From positions 62,001 through 126,000 of the forward strand of contig JAFUIR010000011.1 of the NCBI GenBank assembly GCA_017468395.1: a stretch of DNA of 64,000 bases, written 5' to 3'. The position numbers and the translations under genes are program-made. Source of the DNA: Lachnospiraceae bacterium. Its GTDB lineage: Bacteria; Bacillota; Clostridia; Lachnospirales; Lachnospiraceae. The notes under the pieces were generated by a model, which saw only the letters and a list, made by a program, of their open reading frames with translations, did not search any database and was not told the origin of the DNA. Shown here in pieces: positions 58,723 through 64,000 of this stretch; position 1 is the stretch's first letter; every line of letters starts with the position of its first letter.

Positions 58723-60483
58723 ATGCTGAGCAAAAACAGACAATTATTTGAAAAGTGCATATGGATGCTAAGCATTGCGATTTTATTTTTGTATCCTCTG
58801 TGCCATGTAAATATAGGCGTGGACCTTTGGGATGGAGGATATAATTTTGCTAATTTCCGCTATGCAGGTACGGAATATATGGATTCCATGTGGTTTTTTG
58901 CCACATATATCGCAAATTCAGTGGGTTCATTTTTCAGTGTATTACCCTTTGGCGATACTATGATTGGAATGAATGTGTATACGGGATTGGTTGTCAGTGC
59001 CATGGCGGTGGGCAGTTACATTTTCGGTGTGAAAAAATGGAAAGTGCCGGCGTGGATTGCTTTTATGGGTGAATTTACGGCAATCGGTTTATGCTGGGCG
59101 CCCACCACGATGTTGTATTCCTATTTGACCTATGCTTTCTTTTTGGGAGCCTTGGTTCTTTTGTATTTTGGCTTAACAAAAGACAGTAAATGGTACTATA
59201 TTTTAGCCGGTATTGTACTTGGATTAAATGTAGGGGTACGGTTTTCTAACTTGGCGCATATAGCGTTAATTCTTCTGGTTTGGATATTTGGATTTTTGTG
59301 CAAAAAGAAGTTTTTGCAGGTTTTACGGGAAACCGGATTTTGTGTCCTTGGCTATGTGATGGGGCTGGGTGTATTTCTTTTGTTTATTACTGTTTTTTAC
59401 GGAATTGGCGATTATGTGGATGGTGTTTTGCGGCTCTTTCAAATGACCGAGGTGGCTATCGATTACAAGGTCACGTCTATGCTTTGGGGGATCGTGGGAG
59501 GCTATTTTGAAAGTTCTTATTGGCTCAAGCGGTTTGCGCTTTTAGGCGGTGTAGGGATATTGGTTTGTCTTGTGTTTTCTCGTAAATGGATAAAAGTAAA
59601 GCAGACTCTTTGCGTGGTGTTTTCTTTGGGCATTATGTGGTGGCTTTCCAGGAAGGGCTTTTATACGAAGGATTATGCTTCTCTTTTTTCTGTTTACTAC
59701 CCCTGTGTGATGGTGCTGACAATGACTATCGGACTAGCGGTTTGGGAGATTGTGGATTCTAAAAAAGAGGAAAAAGAAAAGATTCCGGCGCTTCTCGTGT
59801 TGTTTACGCTATTGATTTCACCGTTGGGTGGAAATAGTGCTATGTACTGTAATATCAACAATATGTTCCTTGTAGCCCCTTGGTTTTTGTGGATGGTGTG
59901 GAAAACTTGTCTGGAACGGAAGCAGATTGTGTATTTCCCCATCAAGTGTATGCTGATTGTGTCGCTGTTTTTCTGGCTGGTACAGAGTGTCCGTTTCGGA
60001 ACGATGTATGTGTATGAGGAGGCTGACGGTGGCAGAAATATGAAAGCCAAGGTTCAGGGAGTTCCTGTGCTTGATGGTATGATTACGGAAGAGGAAAAGG
60101 CCAGGAAAATAGAGGAAATGTATGGGTATGTAGAGAAGTCGGGACTACAGACAAAAGAGTGTATTTTGTTCGGGCAAATTCCGGGAGCGGCCTGTTATCT
60201 GGAATTGGCACCGGCTATGAATATTTGGGCAGATTTGCGTTCTTACGGTTATGAAACTATGAAGGCAGATTTGCAAAAGATAGAGCAGGAGTTGGCAGCA
60301 GGAGCCGAAAAGCCTGTGGTGATTTTGGAGGCTCGCCATGGAGCCTATTTATTGGGCGAAACAGAAGAAAAGCCTTTCTTGGAGGAAACGGCAGAGCCTA
60401 AACTGTGGTTAATCTCTGATTTTATGATAAAAAATGAATACGAGCCGACATTTCGAAATGAGATGTTCGTAGTGTTTGAATAA
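58723..60483 (+). CDS. GT-C-fold membrane glycosyltransferase-like protein
   Basis: 586 residues with about 11-12 membrane helices. The first outer loop contains VDLWDGGYNFANFRYAG, an acidic pattern of the kind seen in GT39/GT83-like polyprenyl-sugar transferases. A C-terminal region of about 140 residues is soluble. The general plan is like the protein at 43850, though sequence similarity is low. Two bases separate it from the O-antigen ligase-like gene, so both should act in one envelope glycan pathway. It lacks a clear RBS and probably depends on coupling. Confidence 0.7.
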   Translation: MLSKNRQLFEKCIWMLSIAILFLYPLCHVNIGVDLWDGGYNFANFRYAGTEYMDSMWFFATYIANSVGSFFSVLPFGDTMIGMNVYTGLVVSAMAVGSYIFGVKKWKVPAWIAFMGEFTAIGLCWAPTTMLYSYLTYAFFLGALVLLYFGLTKDSKWYYILAGIVLGLNVGVRFSNLAHIALILLVWIFGFLCKKKFLQVLRETGFCVLGYVMGLGVFLLFITVFYGIGDYVDGVLRLFQMTEVAIDYKVTSMLWGIVGGYFESSYWLKRFALLGGVGILVCLVFSRKWIKVKQTLCVVFSLGIMWWLSRKGFYTKDYASLFSVYYPCVMVLTMTIGLAVWEIVDSKKEEKEKIPALLVLFTLLISPLGGNSAMYCNINNMFLVAPWFLWMVWKTCLERKQIVYFPIKCMLIVSLFFWLVQSVRFGTMYVYEEADGGRNMKAKVQGVPVLDGMITEEEKARKIEEMYGYVEKSGLQTKECILFGQIPGAACYLELAPAMNIWADLRSYGYETMKADLQKIEQELAAGAEKPVVILEARHGAYLLGETEEKPFLEETAEPKLWLISDFMIKNEYEPTFRNEMFVVFE

Positions 60484-60500
60484 GAAGGATAAAAGAAGAT

Positions 60501-61145
60501 ATGACAGATACTTACTTGTTTGATATGGACGGAACTTTAATAGATACAGAAAAATATTACCGCATTTTTTGGCCCAAAGCATTGGCAAAGTTTGGGTATG
60601 AAATGAGCGATGAGCAGGCTCTTTCCATGCGAAGCCTTGGCAGACCTTTTGCGCCGGTGCGGCTGAAGGAAATGTTTGGGGAAGAACTGGATTATTATGC
60701 GGTGCGGGATTGCCGCAAGGCCATGATGGAAGAGTTTTTGGATAGTCATGGAATAGAGTTAAAACCCGGCGCGCTGGAACTTTTGCAGAATTTGAAAAAG
60801 AGAGGACTTCGGGCGGCGGTTGCCACGGCAACGGATGCACAGCGCACAGAAAAATATTTACAAAAACTTGGAATCCGCCGGTATTTTGAAAAAATAGTAT
60901 GTGCCACTATGGTCAATGAAGGAAAACCTTCGCCGGACATATATCTTTATGCCTGTGAGCAGATGAGCAGAAAACCGGAGGAATGTATTGCAGTGGAAGA
61001 TTCCCCAAATGGCGTGCTTTCTGCGTACAGGGCGGGCTGTAAAGTGGTGATGGTGCCGGATCAGACCCAGCCCGATGAGGAGTTGTCTGCCCTGCTTTTT
61101 GCCAAGGTGGACAGTTTGGAAGAACTAATGGATAGGGAGTGGTAG
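60501..61145 (+). CDS. HAD-superfamily hydrolase (phosphoglucomutase/phosphatase type)
   Basis: 214 residues. Motif I DMDGTLIDTE (nucleophile Asp), motif II in VATATDAQ, motif III Lys of GKPSPDIYL and motif IV VEDSPNG are all present, with a helical cap of the beta-phosphoglucomutase (subfamily IA) type. It probably acts on a sugar phosphate. AAGGA RBS. A ROK-family kinase follows 4 bp later, consistent with sugar-phosphate metabolism. Confidence 0.9.
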   Translation: MTDTYLFDMDGTLIDTEKYYRIFWPKALAKFGYEMSDEQALSMRSLGRPFAPVRLKEMFGEELDYYAVRDCRKAMMEEFLDSHGIELKPGALELLQNLKKRGLRAAVATATDAQRTEKYLQKLGIRRYFEKIVCATMVNEGKPSPDIYLYACEQMSRKPEECIAVEDSPNGVLSAYRAGCKVVMVPDQTQPDEELSALLFAKVDSLEELMDREW

Positions 61146-61149
61146 AGAT

Positions 61150-62031
61150 ATGAAACTTGGAGCATTGGAAGCAGGGGGCACAAAGATGGTGTGTGCTATC
61201 GGCGATGAAACAGGGAAGGTGTTTGAGAGGATTTCCATCCCAACCAAAACACCGCAGGAAACCATGCCGGAAATGATTGCTTATTTTAGGGAGAAACAAA
61301 TCGATGCTTTGGGAATCGGCTGTTTCGGACCCATTGACCCGGACCCGAAGTCGGAGACTTACGGGTATATTACGTCTACGCCCAAACTTGCGTGGCAAAA
61401 TTTTAATATTGTAGAGGCATTTAAAGAAGCACTGGGCTGTCCGGTAGGTTTTGATACGGATGTAAATGCTTCTGCACTGGGAGAGGCAACTTTCGGTATT
61501 ACGAAAGGGCTGGACTGCAGTATGTATCTGACAGTGGGCACAGGAATCGGTGCGGGGATTTACATAAACGGCGAGTTGTTGCACGGAATGATGCATCCTG
61601 AGGCAGGGCATATTTTACTGCAACGTCATCCACAGGATTCCTATGGGGGAAAGTGTCCTTTTCACGGAAATTGTTTTGAGGGACTGGCAGCAGGACCGGC
61701 CATCGAGGAACGGTGGGGAAAAAAGGCAGTGCAGCTTGCGGACAGACCGGAAGTTTGGGAAATGGAAGCTTTTTATATTGCACAGGCATTGGTAAATTAT
61801 ACCATGATTTTTTCGCCCATGAGAATTGTGCTGGGCGGCGGTGTGATGCATCAAAGCCAGTTGTTTGCACTCATTCGTGAAAAATATAAGGAGTTAATGG
61901 CGGGTTATATCCGCACGAAAGAATTGGAAGATTTGGATTCTTATATTGTGCCTTACAGTCTCGGCGACAATCAGGGAATTATGGGATGTTTGCAATTGGC
62001 GGTTTGGGCAGAGTCAAAATACAGGGTTTAA
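61150..62031 (+). CDS. ROK-family fructokinase
   Basis: 293 residues. The ATP phosphate loop LGALEAGGTKMVCAIG, the catalytic FDTDVNASALGEATFG (Asp), the second phosphate site TVGTGIGAGIYINGE and the ROK zinc motif His..CPFHGNCFEGLA match Firmicute fructokinases of the ScrK/YdhR/GmuE group. It phosphorylates fructose (or mannose) for glycolysis. It is four bases after the HAD gene with RBS near AGGGAGTGG, so they are co-transcribed. Confidence 0.9.
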   Translation: MKLGALEAGGTKMVCAIGDETGKVFERISIPTKTPQETMPEMIAYFREKQIDALGIGCFGPIDPDPKSETYGYITSTPKLAWQNFNIVEAFKEALGCPVGFDTDVNASALGEATFGITKGLDCSMYLTVGTGIGAGIYINGELLHGMMHPEAGHILLQRHPQDSYGGKCPFHGNCFEGLAAGPAIEERWGKKAVQLADRPEVWEMEAFYIAQALVNYTMIFSPMRIVLGGGVMHQSQLFALIREKYKELMAGYIRTKELEDLDSYIVPYSLGDNQGIMGCLQLAVWAESKYRV

Positions 62032-62084
62032 AAAGCGAAAGCCATATGTTATAATGCAAAAAACAAAATATGAGGAGAAGCTTT

Positions 62085-62801
62085 ATGACTGAGAAGGTGT
62101 ATCGTCAGGAAGTAAAAAGCTTGCTGCCAAATACGAAGGCTTATTTGTTGGAGCAGAGAGTTGCTTCTGTGTTACAACCGGACGAGCATGCCGGGGCAGA
62201 CGGAGTTTATTACATCAGAAGTATTTATTTTGACACGGAAAATGATAAGGCCTATGAGGAAAAACTGATGGGCATATCGGAACGTGAAAAATTCCGTATT
62301 CGTATTTATGGTAAAGATTCCCATACCGTCCATTTGGAGCGGAAAGAAAAGAAAGAAAATTTGATTTATAAAGAAGTAATGGCTATCAGCCGGGATACGG
62401 CACAGGAGTTGGTTTCGGGGAATTTCGAAGGATTGCTTTCCTATGAGCATCCGCTTGCCTCGGAGGTTTATAGCAAGGCAAAAGCGGAACTGTTAAAACC
62501 TGTTGTTATCGTAGATTATAGGCGAAAAGCGTATACTTATCCCGTTGGAAATGTGAGAATTACTTTCGATTCCTGTTTGCAGTCAAGAGCGGTGGCAGGC
62601 AGTATTTGGGAGCCGGGAGCCTTATATGATGTGCTGGGCCAAGAAACGATATTGGAAGTGAAATACAATCAATATCTGCCGGAACACATCAGGCAATTGG
62701 TGTGCAGCGTTCCGGGGCAGAGATTGGCGTTGTCCAAATATGTATTGTGCAGAGACAATTTACAAATAAAACAAGGTGACTTTTTAGGAGGCAAGAGATG
62801 A
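62085..62801 (+). CDS. VTC-domain (polyphosphate polymerase-like) protein
   Basis: 238 residues of the VTC/triphosphate-tunnel family. The charged tunnel strands are visible: YRQEVKSLLP, YIRSIYFDTE, KFRIRIYG, VHLERKEKKENLIYKEV, VIVDYRRKAY, VRITFDSCL and ILEVKYNQYLP. In eukaryotic VTC4 this domain makes polyphosphate from ATP. Start at 62085 follows GAGGAG. It overlaps the DUF4956 gene by 4 bp, and a lamin-tail (probably CotH) gene lies convergently beyond; VTC, DUF4956 and CotH recur together in Clostridia. Confidence 0.88.
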   Translation: MTEKVYRQEVKSLLPNTKAYLLEQRVASVLQPDEHAGADGVYYIRSIYFDTENDKAYEEKLMGISEREKFRIRIYGKDSHTVHLERKEKKENLIYKEVMAISRDTAQELVSGNFEGLLSYEHPLASEVYSKAKAELLKPVVIVDYRRKAYTYPVGNVRITFDSCLQSRAVAGSIWEPGALYDVLGQETILEVKYNQYLPEHIRQLVCSVPGQRLALSKYVLCRDNLQIKQGDFLGGKR

Positions 62802-63454
62802 ATTCAATTAAAACATTATTAGCAGAAAATATGCAGCAGTTGGGCATGATAGAGTCCCTTTCCATTTCTACCATGTGTGTTTCTTTTTTGGTTTCTTTGG
62901 TATGTGCTATTATGATATATCAGGTGTACCGTCATTTTTATAAAGGCGTGTCCTTTTCGGAAAATTTCGGAATGTTATTAATTTTGTTGACAGTGGTAAC
63001 TACTTTTATCATTCTTTGTATTTCTTCTAACTTGGTATTGTCTCTCGGTATGGTGGGTGCGCTTTCCATTGTACGTTTCCGTGCAGCCGTAAAGGAGCCC
63101 CTGGATGTGGGATTTTTGTTCTTTGCCATAGCAGCCGGTATTACAGCGGGAGCAAGACTTTATGATGTGGCTTTGGTGGGAACCATTATCGTTTGTGTGA
63201 TTTTTGTGTTAAGTTATGTGTTTGTATCTTCCAAAAAATCTTATTTATTGGTGATTCGTTATGCAGATGAAGCAGGCGATGATGTGATGGAATGTCTGGA
63301 CGGTGTAAAAAAGAAATTCAAGTCCAAAATCAAAAACGGAGAAGTTACTGAACTTACCTACGCAGTGAGATGCGATGAGGATTTGGTAGATGACTTGAAC
63401 AAAATCCAAGGCGTAGAAAATGTGGTGCTGGTGCAGTTCACTCAGGAAGCATAA
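62798..63454 (+). CDS. DUF4956 membrane protein
   Basis: 218 residues. Four membrane helices (about 22-45, 58-78, 82-98 region and 105-145) enclose the conserved cytoplasmic motif GALSIVRFRAAVKEPLDVGF. The C-terminal 75 residues form a ferredoxin-like soluble domain. The family is almost always coupled to a VTC-domain gene and may move or anchor polyphosphate or act with CotH kinases; the exact role is unknown. The start overlaps the VTC stop as ATGA, with AGGAGG inside the VTC end. Confidence 0.87.
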   Translation: MNSIKTLLAENMQQLGMIESLSISTMCVSFLVSLVCAIMIYQVYRHFYKGVSFSENFGMLLILLTVVTTFIILCISSNLVLSLGMVGALSIVRFRAAVKEPLDVGFLFFAIAAGITAGARLYDVALVGTIIVCVIFVLSYVFVSSKKSYLLVIRYADEAGDDVMECLDGVKKKFKSKIKNGEVTELTYAVRCDEDLVDDLNKIQGVENVVLVQFTQEA

Positions 63455-63485
63455 CTATTTGTACGTAAAAAGCGAATAATATAAG

Positions 63486-63545
63486 AAGGCTGTTGTGAAG
63501 TGGTTTTGGGATATCCAATAAACCATTTCGCAGCAGCCTTTTTAT
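63486..63545. terminator. bidirectional terminator
   Basis: A long stem from AAGGCTGTTGTGAAGTGGTT (63486 on) to its near-complement ending CAGCAGCCTT (63540), followed by TTTTT, between convergent genes. Confidence 0.85.
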
Positions 63546-64000
63546 TAATTAGGTTGTATTTCTTTAAATGTGCCTGTTTCCATATCCATGGTGTAGATTC
63601 CTTCCTCTGTTCCCAAAGAAGGCACGGTAACGCTTTGGAGTTGCACTTCTCCGCTACCGTACAAGGATAGGGGTTCCCCTTCTTTTAAGTTGAAATTGAC
63701 ACAGGGTTTGCCCAGGGCTTGAGTTTCCGTGTAATTATTACAGTAGATAGTAACGGATTCGCCGCCTTTAAGAGTAATTCCCGGTAAGGACGATTTATTC
63801 CACTGGCTGTCGTCAGTCAAATAGTAACTGCTTAAGGACTTGGGAGTTGTGCCCAAATTGGTCAGTACAATGTAATCGCTGCCGATGTTGGATTTGAGAG
63901 CAGTAATATAAATTCCCGCATCCGGGTCAGGGGAAGAAACACATTCCAAAGATAATCCTTTTTCTGTAATCATGGATTTAGTCACTTCAAAGGAAGGTTC
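63545..64000 (-). CDS. C-terminal part of a lamin-tail-domain protein (probably CotH-family), partial
   Basis: The frame stays open to the right edge of the window, giving 151 C-terminal residues and stop TAA at 63545-63547. They form a lamin-tail-like immunoglobulin domain: YITALKSNIGSDYIVLTNLG, LSSYYLTDDSQWNKSSLPG, then GGESVTIYCNN and VNFNLKEGEPLSLYG. Such domains end many CotH kinase-family surface proteins of Clostridia. Position next to VTC and DUF4956 supports CotH, but the kinase part lies outside the window. The internal GTG at 63985 is not a start. Confidence 0.75.
   Translation of the reverse strand, partial: EPSFEVTKSMITEKGLSLECVSSPDPDAGIYITALKSNIGSDYIVLTNLGTTPKSLSSYYLTDDSQWNKSSLPGITLKGGESVTIYCNNYTETQALGKPCVNFNLKEGEPLSLYGSGEVQLQSVTVPSLGTEEGIYTMDMETGTFKEIQPN

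Overview
The window looks like a chromosomal segment from an anaerobic, low-to-moderate GC Firmicute, most probably a Lachnospiraceae-type Clostridium relative. The signs are strong AGGAGG-type ribosome binding sites, TTGACA/TATAAT promoters, PerR with rubrerythrins, LytTR plus DUF3021, TSCPD, MutS2, a VTC/DUF4956/CotH set and an Lsa-type ABC-F gene. All assignments come from reading the sequence and from knowledge of protein families; no database search was run.

Layout. 1-2320: an SOS-boxed Y-family polymerase (cut by the window edge), a YkgJ-type cysteine-cluster protein and a decayed Rpn nuclease. 2600-14324: an accessory run of mostly small, unrelated genes on the + strand: an AAC(6')-like acetyltransferase, a methyltransferase, a GGADGPT-tagged membrane protein, TauE, a DUF952-DUF2441 fusion, a GNAT, a papain-like exported protein, MATE, TetR with a CPBP protease, GyrI-like, nucleoside phosphorylase, AraC-GGDEF and an Lsa-type ABC-F. 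The MATE and ABC-F genes sit behind promoter-then-terminator leaders. 14372-17445: a three-gene operon of ZorA-like and ZorB-like motor proteins and a putative PD-(D/E)XK protein, the best candidate here for an undescribed defence system. 17528-21217: two LytTR regulator/membrane-protein pairs on either side of a minimal radical SAM enzyme coupled to a Cys-rich membrane protein. 21236-22739: cobalamin riboswitch, DUF4430 protein and ECF S component.

22758-31065 is mostly core: mutS2 with a two-component system, murG, a TSCPD protein and pgi. 31124-37117 holds a 1671-residue membrane-anchored PL9 pectate lyase-like protein and a 2-hydroxyacid dehydrogenase. 37183-46945 has a chemotaxis receptor, Cu/Zn SOD-like protein, GtrA, a GH13-luxS-mtnN operon, an oxidoreductase with a GT-C-like protein, and a CofE-like ligase. 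47051-50311 is a lipoprotein followed by a PerR oxidative-stress operon whose rubrerythrin has been duplicated into a four-domain fusion.

50459-55182: a two-component system whose regulator gene has its last codons duplicated 2.5 kb downstream. Between the copies lie a HEPN-MNT module, a relaxase-like relic, a CPBP protein and iteron-like repeats, so this looks like an inserted island. 55186-64000: RluA, AI-2E-family permease, O-antigen-ligase-like and GT-C-like membrane proteins, HAD phosphatase, ROK fructokinase, then VTC and DUF4956 convergent with the end of a lamin-tail (probably CotH) protein. No tRNA, rRNA, CRISPR array or intact insertion sequence was seen.
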